A stretch of 64,000 nt of DNA from Mycocentrospora acerina (GCA_022701365.1 JAKUHH010000251.1:1-64000), one strand, 5' to 3'; shown: positions 1-12,618, counted from the first letter of the stretch. A program made the numbers and translations. The notes: generated by a model not told the origin, from the letters alone.

Positions 1-3000
1 AGACAGTAATCTTTTATATATTAGTAGATAAAAGTCCTCTTTAGTTAAGTCTAGCCTAGCTAACTTAAAGTCCTCTTTATCTACACTTTTTCTTTACTAT
101 TCTTATATAGGCTAGCACCCTTATTCTTTACTTAAAGCTCTTCTTTTATCTTTGGCTTAGATTAATAATAAGATAAAGACTTTACCCTTTAAGTTATAGC
201 TACTAGTATTAGTATTAGTATACTATTTTTAACTTCTTCTTTCTTATACTTCTTAAAGCAGATAATAAACTTTTATATATCTCTACTTTTTTTTTATAGT
301 ATCTTATTAAGTAACTCTTATAAAGTTATGCAATTATATGCACTTTATAGAAAGAATTAAGGTATACTGCTAGATATCTTAATAGTATATATCTATAGTA
401 AATAGATAAAGAGTCTAAAGCAGACTAAGTTTACTTTAGCAAGAAAGTATTTATCTACAAAACTATTAAGAGTTAAGTAGATAGCAGTGCTTAGAACTTA
501 AATACTAATATATCTACTTAAATTAGTTAGTATAGGTCTTAATAAATAAAATATTAATATGCTATACTATACACGTTCTTTACCTTAATAACAGTATTAT
601 TATACTAAATAAAATAGTAGTAGCTAATATTAAACGCAATTTTACTTATAATGTTTAGAGTCTTGCTACTTACTCTAGTCCTATTACTTACAGTTACTAA
701 CTGTTATTATTATTAAGTAGGTATACACCTATTAATTAAGTGCATTTGCTAGAGAACTGCTTTATTCTTAAATTAAGCCTATTGTGCAATAGAGACAACA
801 GGAAGTAACTAAGATACTAGTATAATTATTGCCTGCTTAAAGAGCTCTAGAGTGTTGTTATTAATGTTAATTTAAACTACTTTACCCTTTATTTCTAGAT
901 TTTGTGCTCTATATTAAGAATAATACTAACTAACTAATATATCTATTATTTTATATTCTGCCCTCTTTATAGAGTAATAAAGGCCTTATTAAGTAGCAGA
1001 TAGCATAGTTAAGATAAAATATAAGAATATAATATATAATTTACTTATTTAAAGAATTATATGCATTACTAAATACTGTAGTACTAACTATAATAGAGAC
1101 TATTACTAACTATTACTAACTATTACCTAGCACCTAATTATTGTCCTTATACATGTACTGCTATTATTACACTGTATTACTTTTATTTAAACTAATTTTA
1201 TTATTTGCAAAATTAAATCCTTCTTAAGTAAGTGTTTTATATACATGTTAGTTTAAACTACTTTATAAATAGCTTTTATACTTACTTAGAAGTTCTATCT
1301 ACTAGTAAGATGCGCTAGAAGCTAAAGCTTAGGTTATTAACTAGAGCTAATATAAGACTTGCAAAGATTGCAAAGTGCAAGATATATCTCTTTAAAAGGA
1401 GCAGCCTATTTAGCTGTAGTTTTTATATAATTAGTATAAGAGTTAAAGCTTATCTAATTAAGCTATAAGTTACACTACTGCTAAGTATATATAAGAAGTA
1501 TAGTATTAATATCTTAAAGAGGTGTCTCTCTTATAATCTTGTTATACTTGTTTATAGGCAGTGTTTACTTATAGTCTTATATTTCCCCTAGTAGGCATAT
1601 GTATAATATATTTAGCTTCCTAATAATAATATTTAGCCTATTTTTCTGCTTTTATATCTAGTAAGAGTTCTATATCTTAATATATAAGTATATCTTATAA
1701 TAGAGTATTAGAATATAGATAGCTAATATTACTACTATATCTATAAGGCAGTCTTTAGAGAAAAGGTTTATAACTTACAAGTCCTAAAAGTATAACTATA
1801 ATAGTCTAGTATTAGTCTTAAATTACTAAGCTTATATAGTACTTTTACTATCTATTAAAATAATAATCCCTTTAACAGCTGCTGCTACTAAGACTTAATT
1901 TATTAATTTACTATACTTATACTAAACATATAGTAATTGCTCTAAGTTGTTTCTACTTAATTAGCTTTTAAAAGCATATAGTGCGCATAAGCTATCTGCT
2001 TTATTTCTACACTATAATTAGAGTAAATAAACTATAGAAATATTCTAAAGTCTTTTACTATAAACAGGTACTAATATAGTACACTAAGTAATATTCTAGC
2101 TAATATACTAACATATACCTATATTACATATTAGGAGTATATATTAATATATGCGTAGATCTAGATGCTATAAGGTTTAATCTTTTTATACCTATTAATT
2201 AACTAGTACTAGTTTAGCACTAGAATAATATATTCTCTATAGTATTATTAGTAATTATTAAGATATCTTAAAACAGCCTTTAGGTAAATCTTATAATAGA
2301 CTTAGAAGAGTCTATTATAAGCAAAAAAGAGGTTTCTTTACTTAAAGTAGACCTGCAGTATTCTTTTCCTGTAGCTATTAATAATACCTTCTTTTAAGTG
2401 CTCCTTAATAGCTACTCTTGCTACTAATATAGCTATCTTTTATTTAGCTTTATTCTAAATGCATTGTCTTAGTCCTAAAGAGAACTAAAGCTAAATAAAG
2501 ATTAGTTATGTAATATTTTAATAACCTTTATAGTAAAGTACTTTAATTATCTTACTATCTTTAAGCCTGCACTAGTAAAAAAGAACTAGTATCTAATTCT
2601 TTAGTTATTACTTAACTTTAGCAGTTATTTAACACTAAATGCCTTACTTACAAAAGTGTCCTTTAAGTATAGTTATCTTATACTTAATCTAGTACTCCTT
2701 AAATAACTACTTAGAGATCTGTTTAAATATACATCCTCTTTTAAATAGAGCTATTACTTCTAGTTTGTATAATTAAAGATTAACAAGTAGCTTTCTACCT
2801 TTCCTTATAGATTATTATAATAGGTTTATAAGTAATAACTTAAAAGAAATCTTACTGTATTAAGGCATGCAGGTAATAGTAAGTATTAGTCTTTTACTAT
2901 GCCTTCTAATGTTAAGTTTAGAAGCTTAGATTTTTATCTCTTAGCTTAAGCATGCAAGGTAATAAAGCACATAATTTATAGATTATTATATTGCAGCTTA

Positions 3001-3090
3001 AGTTAACCCTATAGTTACATTTTATAACAAATATTTTCTATTTTAAAGATATTAAAATACATGTTCTATTTGTAATATTCTGCTAATTAT
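1..3090. repeat. TA-saturated, RIP-like degenerated block
   Basis: This stretch is overwhelmingly A and T, dominated by TpA steps (tata, ctta, taag), with only a handful of CpG dinucleotides. Neither strand has an open frame of 60 codons or more. Composition changes abruptly at about 3,050-3,150 to ordinary coding-like sequence. Such blocks in Pezizomycotina are typically transposons mutated by repeat-induced point mutation (C to T at CpA), which destroys reading frames. No terminal repeats or recognisable transposase/reverse transcriptase remnant can be read by eye, so the original element is unknown. The block runs off the left edge of the window. Confidence 0.75.
2440..2498. repeat. imperfect inverted repeat (hairpin) in TA-rich block
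   Basis: The left arm 2440-2456 (TTATTTAGCTTTATTCT) pairs with the reverse complement of 2481-2498, with one inserted base and about 24 nt between the arms. In such low-complexity sequence this may be chance or a remnant of a degenerated element. Confidence 0.35.
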
Positions 3091-3440
3091 TATTATTCTG
3101 TTTTTTTAAGTCAGTTTTGTTATTTTGATTTTGGTAGTTTGGTTTCCGACTGATGATACGTAACTGTCACCTGTAATTGTCTCCAAAATTAATTGCGCCG
3201 CTTTGTCTGTGTACGTGTCCTTTATTTACATCGGCCCTAGGCGGCTCTAAGCCTACCCAAATCTGTGGATTTGTTACTCATGGCTATGCTCGAGCTGTCA
3301 GCAAACAACACTACTCACCGTCGGACAGACTACGAGAACCCACGGACGACGACTGAGCTAGTACTTTAATATTGCCAAGCTATTTCTGCTACTCTGCACC
3401 GCCATTCCTTGCACAGCAATCACCAACTCGGTGTCGACGA

Positions 3441-5231
3441 ATGTGGCTTCTCAACACGAGCTCGTTCAAGCTCGAAGAGTTTTATAGCGATGTACCAAGC
3501 TATGCCATCCTGTCCTATCGCTGGAAGAAAGACGAAGAGTTGTCCTTCGGTGGTTTAGAAGAGCCACATCCGCACTCTAATCGGACTGGTTATAAGAAGG
3601 TCAAGGCTTTCTGTGTAGAGGCACGTAAGAGGCGTTTGGCGTACGTCTGGGCCGATACTTGCTGCATCGATAAGAAGAGCAGTGCTGAGCTCAGCGAAGC
3701 TATTAACAGCATGTATGCCTTCTACAATCGAGCGACAATATGCTACGTTTACCTTTATGATGTAGTTTCATTGAAAGACTTCGAACAGAGCTCATGGTTC
3801 ACACGGGGGTGGACGCTTCAAGAACTCCTCGCACCCTCAAAGTTGCATTTTTTCAACCATAAATGGGAGCCGATAGGCTCCAGACGAAGACTAGCGCCCA
3901 AAATCGAAAGGATAACTGGAATCCCTAGAAAAGCTTTGCGGAACTTTAGCCTTAACGAATTTTGTGTTGCGGAAAAGTTATCTTGGTCAGCCAAAAGAGA
4001 GACGACAAGAGAAGAAGATTGTGCTTACTGTCTTCTTGGCTTGTTCCAAATCAACATGCCTCTCCTCTATGGAGAAGGTGCGAGAGCTTTTCAGAGGCTT
4101 CAGGAGGAAATCATGAAGATAAGCACAGATATGAGCATTTTCCTGTGGCAAGGTCCCGCGATGGACGCATTCGGAATGCTCGCGTCGAATCCGTCTTGTT
4201 TCTCAGATATCCCAGACAGCATTAGGAGCCTGACCAGAAACAGCACAAACCTCTTTTCCAATTCTGAAGGCTGGAGCCTGAACAACGCTGGAATTAGCAT
4301 AGAGGCGAGTATTTATCCCTATCTAATCACGGATGAGTTTGACTGTATTTTCGCGCTCCATTTACACGAGCCGCATGCATCCTACCATCCTAGTTTGATG
4401 ATATTCGTTAAGAAGCATGATACACGACAAGGAATTCCCAATTTTGCGCGCGTCACGATTGACGGGATTGCTTGGACATCTTCTGCAGCGGATTCCAAAA
4501 TAGGTCTGCCCTTGAAATACGAGGTCGTGAAACTCAGGCTCCTCCGCCAACCCCTTGAAGATATCCGTACTCCAGCTGAATCTTGCGGTTTTAATGTGAG
4601 CTTTAGATTGGAGGCTATAGGTTCGTGCGCAGCTTACCAGCGCCCCTCTGTCAATCTTGAAGCGAAATTTCGATCATGGCAGCAGATACAACAGACGTGC
4701 AGCGGACCGCTCAAATGTTCATTCTCAGCCAACCCTAGGAATGCCATAGTTGTGCATGGCTACCTACTGATAACACTTATGTACGACATACAAATCCTGA
4801 TATGCTTGGGTTTGAGCAGCAACTTCGAACCTTTGTGTATCATACTACCATTTTGCAAACAAATGCTTGACAAAGGACTTGGGTGTGCGAAAATCCTTGG
4901 AGAGCATGACTTCATTTCACGACACCAAAGTGATAACTTCGAGATTTTCGACACAGAGATAGATATGATTTGCTTGCGTGGGGCTGAGCAGGAGCTGGAA
5001 AGTTTTACTGATATAGGGATATCCCTGGAGATTTCAAATATACCAAGTCATACTGGCAAGCTCGAGGCTGATATCAAGTTTGATGTTGAGAGGTTCCTCC
5101 AGTACTATATACCCACCTTCGATCTCTCGTGCTATGACTCTATTGAATGCATACCACGCGAGATATTTGGACAGCTGCTGGATGTTGAGCTCAAAATTGG
5201 TCAGATGCGACGCAACAGATATTTTCGTTAA
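3441..5231 (+). CDS. HET-domain (heterokaryon incompatibility) protein
   Basis: Single-exon frame of 596 residues. The first ATG giving the classic HET start (MWLLNTSS, then KLEEF) is at 3441; the frame is open upstream only through a non-ATG codon. HET-domain hallmarks appear in order: YAILSYRW near residue 21, WADTCCIDK near 70, SSWFTRGWTLQELLAP near 120-135. The conserved segment after the domain is also present: EKLSWSAKRETTREEDCAYC, then LLYGEGARAFQRLQEEI near 215-240. The C-terminal 350 residues show no NACHT, WD40 or ankyrin repeats, so this is a stand-alone HET-E/HET-6-like architecture. The family triggers programmed cell death on non-self recognition between fungal individuals; this specific role is inferred from the domain only. 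The frame is intact despite sitting about 300 bp from a TA-saturated block, so it has escaped visible mutation. Allelic partner unknown. Confidence 0.9.
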   Translation: MWLLNTSSFKLEEFYSDVPSYAILSYRWKKDEELSFGGLEEPHPHSNRTGYKKVKAFCVEARKRRLAYVWADTCCIDKKSSAELSEAINSMYAFYNRATICYVYLYDVVSLKDFEQSSWFTRGWTLQELLAPSKLHFFNHKWEPIGSRRRLAPKIERITGIPRKALRNFSLNEFCVAEKLSWSAKRETTREEDCAYCLLGLFQINMPLLYGEGARAFQRLQEEIMKISTDMSIFLWQGPAMDAFGMLASNPSCFSDIPDSIRSLTRNSTNLFSNSEGWSLNNAGISIEASIYPYLITDEFDCIFALHLHEPHASYHPSLMIFVKKHDTRQGIPNFARVTIDGIAWTSSAADSKIGLPLKYEVVKLRLLRQPLEDIRTPAESCGFNVSFRLEAIGSCAAYQRPSVNLEAKFRSWQQIQQTCSGPLKCSFSANPRNAIVVHGYLLITLMYDIQILICLGLSSNFEPLCIILPFCKQMLDKGLGCAKILGEHDFISRHQSDNFEIFDTEIDMICLRGAEQELESFTDIGISLEISNIPSHTGKLEADIKFDVERFLQYYIPTFDLSCYDSIECIPREIFGQLLDVELKIGQMRRNRYFR

Positions 5232-6652
5232 CGAGTCTTTGTCTCAATTTTGGTACGATGGTACGATGTACCCTAATGCTTCAAATTAACGAAACCTCAA
5301 ATTCTATCTTTGATAAGCTATCATCTACCTGAAGCCAAAATACCTAGAGAAAGAGACCATTACATCACATCCCACTTCGTGACTGTCCCAGCTACGCTCG
5401 TGCGCGCGCGTGATACCCCACTAACACGACTCAGCTCACATACTGATGAAATATCCCAACGCTACATGCCTTGAAGCAACGTTGTTGATTTTATGCATCT
5501 GCTAGCCTGCAGCAAAACGGTCTCCGTCACCGCCGTCAATGGAACATCTCCAACGGCGAACCGACCATTAGCCTCAGATTATTCAAATGCGAATTAATTG
5601 TTCATTACATTAACGTCTATCACAATGTCGATGTGTATGCTTCGAGTACGCTTGGCATCCCTGTAGAGCGTAGCATCTGGTAGGACGCACAAATTTCGTT
5701 ATAGGTGTGTAACATGTCTGCAGATAATTAATTGTAAGATATTGGACTGTCCAAGTTCACTCTGCATCAACCAGGACTGGCAATTCGCTTCCACTGGAAA
5801 TACCTCTTGACGTAAGGGCCCTGCACGAATCTGTCCACGACAGCGCGCATGAAGCTTATGATGACTTCTTAGCATTGGTGTGAGATTCTAAGGCTCTGAT
5901 AGGTTTTATTGTACGAAAATTCGGAGTGATAAAAGCTTGACGCTGGCGCTGTAGGGAAAGAAGTCTGTTACGCCACGAAAAGAGACCTTCTACATATCAG
6001 GTGCGAAGACGGCGATACGAACATAGTTTCTAGCGGAGAGCAGAGTAAAGACATGTAGGGTTGACTACAGCAGATTGTTTTCATGGAAAAACAGTAATAT
6101 TCGTTGTGCACATTGATTTCTAGCTGCTTAGAGTCAAAGTGCCTTTCAATTGTCTCGACACACAGGGCACCTTGCTACGCAGGAATGAACATCAGCCTTG
6201 CAGACATGATGTTCAGCCAGCTCGCCATGCCCTAGCTCTACTTGGAGCGTAGATAAATCTCAGGATTGAGATTGTTTGAACCATTACTCGCCGCCCGAAG
6301 TAAACAACCATGACTAAAGTTCCTGATGTCTGCATTTTCTTGATACTATAAATGTGTATCCCTCGCTGGTTCATCCTTACCTTTGCTACGTGCACACACG
6401 TTCTGCCTATTATTGTGGGGTCACTGCCTTCCGTTTCTAGCTAGCGTATGTTGGACCCTGCATTCTGAATGAGACAGCCAGTATTCCATGACCACGATTT
6501 GTTTCTACAACTTTCCACGCAAACACAATCCGCTTGCTCTCATCATCTCTCTGTACATTCACGACATTGTTGTCGAGTACATCAATACTATTGTTCATCG
6601 CCAGCATATTTCACTCCATCGTTAAACTGTCAGAGCCCACCTATACCCCACC
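5232..6652. other. intergenic, no gene seen
   Basis: Spacer between the HET gene and SGT1. Only short frames without protein-like composition are present. The last 200 bp before 6653 are C/T-rich (for example 6500-6650), as usual for a filamentous-fungal promoter and 5' leader. Confidence 0.5.
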
Positions 6653-7822
6653 ATGGATGAGGCTCGCAAGGGTGACGCCGCGCTCAGCGCGAGCAAGTAT
6701 GAAGAAGCTTCTCAGCACTTCACGAACGCTATTGCCTCAAACCCAACAGCCGTCAAGTACTACATTGGTCGCTCTACAGCTTACCAGCGATCTACCAAGT
6801 ATGCAGAGGCGCTGAAGGATGCCGAAATTGCCGTCGTCCTCGCACACAAACGCGCAGTTCGAGAGCTCATCAAGGATGCGCAATTCCGACGCGCAATCGC
6901 TCTGTACTTTCTCGAGCAGTATGCAGACGCGGATCACCTTCTTAATACGGTGAAAAAGCTTGACGAGAAAGAGAAGCTGTTACCCATCTGGACGATGAAG
7001 GTCGCCGCAAAGCTAAAAGATATACCAGAGGATGATGAGAGGAGAAAAATCACAATCAAAGAAATCCCTGACGTTGAAATTCCTACTGCCCCATCAGCTT
7101 CAACGTCTACTCTGTTCAAGGGTAAAGGCAATGAGACTAAGAAGACAGAGACCTCTGTGGCGCCAAAGGCTGTAGTGCCTACGCCTGCAGACAAAATCAA
7201 GCACGACTGGTATCAGAACAACGATAATGTCGTCTTCAGTATTCTCGCGAGAGGTGTCCCCAAGGATGAGGCGACAGTCGATATCGAAAAGGATACGTTC
7301 TCTGTGTCATTTCCTGTTGGCGATTCAAAATCCGAGTGGAGCTTCACCGCTGATCCCCTTTTCGCGTCCGTTGATCCGGCGCAATCTACGTATCGAGTGA
7401 CACCCAGTAGAGTGGAGGTGACACTTCGGAAAGCTAAACCAGGTCTCAAGTGGCACGGTCTTGAGGGCGATCGCCAGATTGAAGTCGACGTGGAGGAGAA
7501 GAACGCCATCCCTTCTCATGTCCTTTCGGACAAATCCGAGCAGGAGACCCCTCCAGCGTATCCCACATCGTCTAAGTCGGGTGCTAAGAACTGGGACAAG
7601 GTGGTACTGGATGACTTGGATGACAAGGACGAGATGGAGGGCGATGAGACGGCGCATTTCTTCAAAAAATTGTACGCGGGCGCAGGTGCGGAGCAACAGC
7701 GTGCTATGTTAAAAAGCTATCAAGAAAGTGGTGGCACAGTGCTGAGTACCGACTGGAGCAATGTCGGCAGTAGAACCGTGGTACCCGAACCTCCAGAGGG
7801 CATGGAAGCGAAGAAATACTAG
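6653..7822 (+). CDS. SGT1: SGT1 co-chaperone (TPR-CS-SGS)
   Basis: Intronless, 389 residues, start ATG in an ideal context (caccATGg). Three SGT1 parts are visible in order: N-terminal tetratricopeptide repeats (about 2-110; KGDAALSASKYEEASQHFT, then the AYQRSTKYAEALKDAE repeat); a CS/p23-like domain (about 183-275, beginning KHDWYQNNDNVVFSIL and ending LKWHGLEG); and a C-terminal SGS domain (about 300-389; NWDKVVLDDL, DETAHFFKKLYAGA, SYQESGGTVLSTDW). SGT1 bridges Hsp90 (through CS) to SCF ubiquitin ligase and kinetochore assembly clients (Skp1/CBF3) in the cytosol and nucleus; in fungi and plants it also stabilises NLR-type immune receptors. Length and domain order match the family, so the call is firm. 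Confidence 0.95.
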   Translation: MDEARKGDAALSASKYEEASQHFTNAIASNPTAVKYYIGRSTAYQRSTKYAEALKDAEIAVVLAHKRAVRELIKDAQFRRAIALYFLEQYADADHLLNTVKKLDEKEKLLPIWTMKVAAKLKDIPEDDERRKITIKEIPDVEIPTAPSASTSTLFKGKGNETKKTETSVAPKAVVPTPADKIKHDWYQNNDNVVFSILARGVPKDEATVDIEKDTFSVSFPVGDSKSEWSFTADPLFASVDPAQSTYRVTPSRVEVTLRKAKPGLKWHGLEGDRQIEVDVEEKNAIPSHVLSDKSEQETPPAYPTSSKSGAKNWDKVVLDDLDDKDEMEGDETAHFFKKLYAGAGAEQQRAMLKSYQESGGTVLSTDWSNVGSRTVVPEPPEGMEAKKY

Positions 7823-10800
7823 GGTTTGGCTTTGATAATGACGAAATCGGTTTACACTTGGTTGGTGGTGCAGTGTTCAGTTCGTTTCTGTTGGGGCACG
7901 TGGAGCCAGACGAACACTCCGATACCTTTTCGATTTGCCCTTACTCGTCTGAATTCACCAGATCCCCATGTGTAGATCGCAAATTGCTTTGATGATCCAT
8001 TGTGCTCCGGCGGCGTGGGCTTGGAACTCGATACCGAGGATGTGGCTCGTTCACCGTATTCACCAGCAAATATTGGGTTCCAGCCATGACGCGAATATGT
8101 TAGTCGGTCCAATTGTACAATTCCCCGCCATTTTGGATCATCTAATGGAATTGCAGATTGATTACAGGCACGATGCGTCTATATTGAGTTCCAATTGTTT
8201 GACACATTTCAATATGTTTCCACTCGGTTGCACGTTGGTTTTTTCTGCAGCTTTATGCTCAAGGAATGACCTGTTGCGGCGTTCCAAACCGGTGCCAAAC
8301 GCTGGCACTGCTGGACCGTCACCCGACCTCAACTCGGTTGGTGCTACACCTCACGTTCAAAATCTCTATTTTCCATGCGTTGACATTTTCTAATTTTATT
8401 CCTTGTGGCTCCGATGATGACAGCGACAAGTCCTTGCGCATCAGTAATGTTCATAGTTCAATTCAAAATCTGATGATTGCTGCCTATCTTAGTTGTGATA
8501 CGATTGGACTTGATCATTCCAGGTAGAAGATGCTGAACTCGTAAAGAGAAATTGTTATGGAGCACCTGTCACGCATAGGCATTCCATAATCACATTAAAG
8601 AACGCTGCTGATAGGAAATCATTTCAAGTTTAGATTGAAGTAAGCCTGGACAAGAGTATGCAGACTTTTCCCAGCCACCTTGAGTAATCCAGAAAGTATT
8701 GCGACGAAATTTTAAATTCAAGATTGTAGCAATCAGACCATCTCATCTCGTCGTCTGAAATGGGATTTCGGCCAATTAGGGGGGCCTGGCGGCTAAATAG
8801 GATGGTCATTGATGTAATCTTGTAGTTGCAAGACTTGGTACTTGAGGTACAAGGCCGTTCGGTTGTGGCTCATCAAGGTGAAGAAAAAGAAGCTACCAGC
8901 CATTCTGCCATTCTACAGCATTGTTACCAAGGCCCATCCACTCTGCATGGCATGGCAGTTGTGGGTGCTGGAGTGTAGAGGCGGGGGGGGGGAGGTGGAG
9001 CTGGGGTGCAGGGGGAGATGCGTTGAGCGGGTGCAGGGTTCTGCATGCAATGTCGGCGTACAGTACACAAGGGTGACGTAAGACACGGCTGCATACATGA
9101 GTCTGCGCCAGCACGGTAGCGTAAATCCCTCACGTTTGCAGAGCTCACGACAAGCAGGAGGTGAATATGCACACGGGCACGTCGTCTTATGCACCACGCG
9201 ACCACGAGCACAGGGGTAAATTTCCAGCATGCATAGCGGCCAATGGCACTCGATGCGTACCTGACCACCATCCAGGATGTAGGGTGCGGCCTAGTTGCTT
9301 GGAATAGAAGCTGGGCAGCTTCTCGGCAAATAAAATGTTTCACGGCAGGAAGCGGTCGCCACGATGGCCCTGGGTGCCCATCAGCGCAGACAGCACGCGC
9401 ATGCCCAGGACGACAATTCTGCGACTGGCGAATGTGGTGCGCAGGAGTCGAGGCTGGAGATGGGCGAGGGCGGAAGGCGGCCGCCAGTAAGATGCGGGAA
9501 TCGGACGTGAAGCCACCCGCGCGAGAAAGCAAACGTGCTATCGATAGGTTTGTGACACTTTGGATACGAGCGCTTAATCGCTTTTGCCCCCCTTCGCCAC
9601 GTACGCTTGCACAAAAACCACGGATTCGCCCCCAGACAGGACGCCGTGTTTTTCAAGCGGGAACCAACATGTCTTCGCCGCGGTGCCGCGCCATTGATCG
9701 CACCTTGGGGCAATCTTACTGATGCGCTGTGAGATGAGTGGTGCGGCAGCGGGCACGAGTGCTTCATCGACCCAATGCCCCCCGCTCTGCGTCTCACGAT
9801 TCACAGGACAGTGAAGCCACGGGAGTCGTGTTCGCGGTAATAAGCTGGTACTTGACGGCGGTATTTCTCGCAACCTGCATTCTCAGGCTCGACGCCCAAG
9901 CGCGCGCACAGTGAATTGCGACGCGCGCGAAAACCGGGGCTGGTGATGTCGCTGGCAAGTGGCACAGTGCAGACGAGGATCTTCCTTTTTGGAGATTACG
10001 ATGCGGCGCGCACGGAGGATTTCCTCGCTGGAGATGCACAACACCAGTGCAGAAGGCTGGGCAGCCAAGGGGCCTATCGCCTGTCGCTTGGGTGCAACGC
10101 TGGACTGCGTGCCAGGCAGATGAAAGGGCTGGGCAGGGCGCGAATAAGGCTGTATGAGCAGCGCACTGGTGACGCCGACATGCTCGAGAGTCGCAACGCC
10201 TCCGCATATCGCGGCGCAGGCCTGGCTCAAGACCGTATGGCGCGCGGATTGGACGCCCCCGAGGCCTTGTCAGGTCCCTTGCGGTCATGTTTCATCTCTC
10301 TGACTGCGTCTTAGTGGCCGGTGGCTCTTTCACGAGGTTGGCCAACAGGAACTATGCCAGCCGCTGGCGACCGGGGTTTCGCGGCCACTGGTGGGGCTCA
10401 CCTTCATCTCCTAGAAAACAACCCCAGGGCCCGCATCCTGGTGATAATCCTTTCGTCTCCCCTTTCCCTCATTATTCTGCCTGTGCGGCTCTTGTCATTC
10501 TTTTACCGTTGTCGCTCCTTTGCAACTCTACATTCGTTACTGATATTTGCTATCACCACGCGCAGCAACCACACTCGTTATCCGTGTATATCGATCCACG
10601 CGCGCGGCATTCAGTAAAAGCGTCCAGGCGGCTGCCATATATCGTCAATCTTCACCGTCTTCCCTTGGACACCTTTCACCGCCTCTTGGAGATCCTTTCA
10701 CCGTTTGGCCAATCTCGTACCTCGCATTCCCATCAACCATCAGGAACTGTCAAAGGGAAAAAAGCAAACAACGTCTTTGGACTACGACAGCTCCATCTAC

Positions 10801-10877
10801 TAGCGAACCAAAACATCGTGTAGATTGCCAACCCCTTTCGTACCCACCACGGAACGGTCTTTTCCAAGCTTTCAACC
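7823..10877. other. 3-kb gene-free spacer, GC-rich in second half
   Basis: No convincing gene on either strand. From about 8,850 to 10,300 the sequence becomes GC-rich and therefore carries many overlapping open frames on both strands, none with protein-like composition, a conserved motif or a paired splice structure. A G-run lies at 8982-8991. From about 10,440 to 10,877 it is C/T-rich, resembling the promoter and long 5' leader of the DUF1996 gene. Confidence 0.5.
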
Positions 10878-12618
10878 ATGAAGTCTTACGCTTCTGTGTC
10901 GCTTGCCGTGGCCCTCTTGGCCGCCACCTCTGACGCCTTCTGGCGCATGCCATGCCGCTCCCGAACAGCTTTTGCTCGTCTCGATCCTATTGTTGACCCG
11001 GGTGTTGCCTCGAGCCACGTCCACGCCATTCACGGTGGAAGCAGTAAGTCATTCCAATTCCTGACTTGAACCTGCTCCATCACACAAGAGCCAATTGCCC
11101 CATATTGAACTTGAAAACACCGCATCATAAGTCTCTCGCCATCTGCTGACAACTACATTAGACTTTGCTGAGACTACCACCTACAGCGACCTTAGGAAAT
11201 CTGAGTGCTCGTCTTGCCAGTTCAGCGATGACAAGTCTGCGTACTGGTAAGCATCCCCGTCTCTAATCAGGATCGCGCCAAGCATGCTGACCCTTATAGG
11301 ACGCCTTCCCTACATTTCATGCATGAGAATGGCAAGGTTGAAGTTGTTCCCCAAGTCGGCGGTATGCTCGCGTACTACTTGCTTCTCGGTGACAACATCA
11401 AGGCCTTCCCCGAGGGCTTCCAGATGCTTGCTGGAGACAGCAACCTCCGCAACTTCACTGGCGCTGTTCCCGATCTTCCACTCGCCTCGTGGGGCCCGGA
11501 GGACCTGACTCAAATATCTCTTGGACAAAAGTCCCTTGGTTTCAACTGCCTCAACTACGGTCGTGCTGCCGAGGGATCGCGTTACCGTCACTTTATGCCC
11601 GACAAGGACTTCATGGACCAGAACTGCGCCAACGGCATTCGCGCTGAGCTCTTCTTCCCCTCTTGCTGGAACGGAAAGGACCTCAAGAGCCCTGACCACA
11701 AGAGCCACGTCGCTTACCCCAGCATGATCGATGGTGGTGTGTGCCCCAAGGGATTCGAGACCCGTCTGCCATCTTTGTTCTACGAGACCATCTGGGATAC
11801 GTACTCATACAAGGGCGTGCCTGGACAGTTTGTCTGGTCCAACGGTGACCCCACTGGTATGTTGTCTTGTCAACCAAGTGAAGAATAATACTAATTTATA
11901 ATTAGGCTACGGATACCACGGCGATTTTATTGGCGGCTGGAACACCAACGTCCTCCAGGCTGCTGTCAACGACTGCACTAACCCCTCCGGACGTGTTGAG
12001 GACTGCATCCACTTCCAGGGTAGCCTCCAGACCGAAGCCGAGCAGGGCACTTGCAAGATTGAGGAGATGCCCTCTATGCTCGCCCACGACGACTGCGACG
12101 GTCCTTCCAACGGTCTCTGTGGCAACGTCCCCGTCCAGTATGGCCCCAAGTACGCTACCAATGTTGGTAACGGCAACACAGAGAGCCAGACCGCTACTGA
12201 GAAGCCTACCCTTGTCTCCGTCTCTGTCCCCACACTTTCCTACGCATCTGCGAGGTCCAAGCACACTGACAAGTGGGGTGGCGGTGTCTCCGTCTACAAC
12301 GTCAAGCCTGAGACGTCCAAGATTGTCAAGGCTGATAAGGCCGATTTTCCCAAGACTACTTCCGCTTCCTCTTCCTCTTCCTCTTCCTCCTCGTCTTCCT
12401 CCTCTTCCTCTGCTGCGCCAATTGTCACCCCATCCCCATCGTACGACGATGCGTACAAGGGCGACGGTGTCATCATCGGCACTACCACATACACCAAGGA
12501 CGGTGTCATCTACGAGGTTGCTATCAAGGAGATTACCGTCACCGTTACGGAGGAGGCAGCCAAGGTCCGTCGCCATGCGCATGCGCACCGTCGCCGCGGC
12601 CAGCTTGGCAAGCACTAA
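10878..12618 (+). CDS. secreted DUF1996-domain protein
   Basis: Four exons join in frame: 10878-11043, 11162-11246, 11300-11856 and 11906-12618 (506 residues). All introns are GT-AG. A signal peptide (MKSYASVSLAVALLAATSDA) is followed at once by the DUF1996 signature FWRMPCRSR...ARLDPIVDPG, then SSHVHAIHGGSNFAE. The domain continues through FMHENGKVEVVPQ, GFNCLNYG, FFPSCWNGKDLKSPDHKSH and GDFIGGW (about residues 25-290). The C-terminal part is low complexity with an uninterrupted serine run of about 17 (12362-12414) and a basic, histidine-rich end (RRHAHAHRRRGQ). DUF1996 proteins are secreted or wall-associated in filamentous fungi; their biochemical role is not established and I do not assign one. 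No GPI-type hydrophobic tail is present. Confidence 0.92.

Noticed and set aside
5232..6652. Search for tRNA or other RNA genes in the spacers
   Set aside because: No convincing A-box/B-box pair or cloverleaf could be made by eye here or in the other spacers; a tRNAscan run would be decisive.
8842..10314. Many overlapping frames of 80-200 codons on both strands
   Set aside because: They arise from high GC content; none shows domains, consistent codon bias, or splice-linked continuation.
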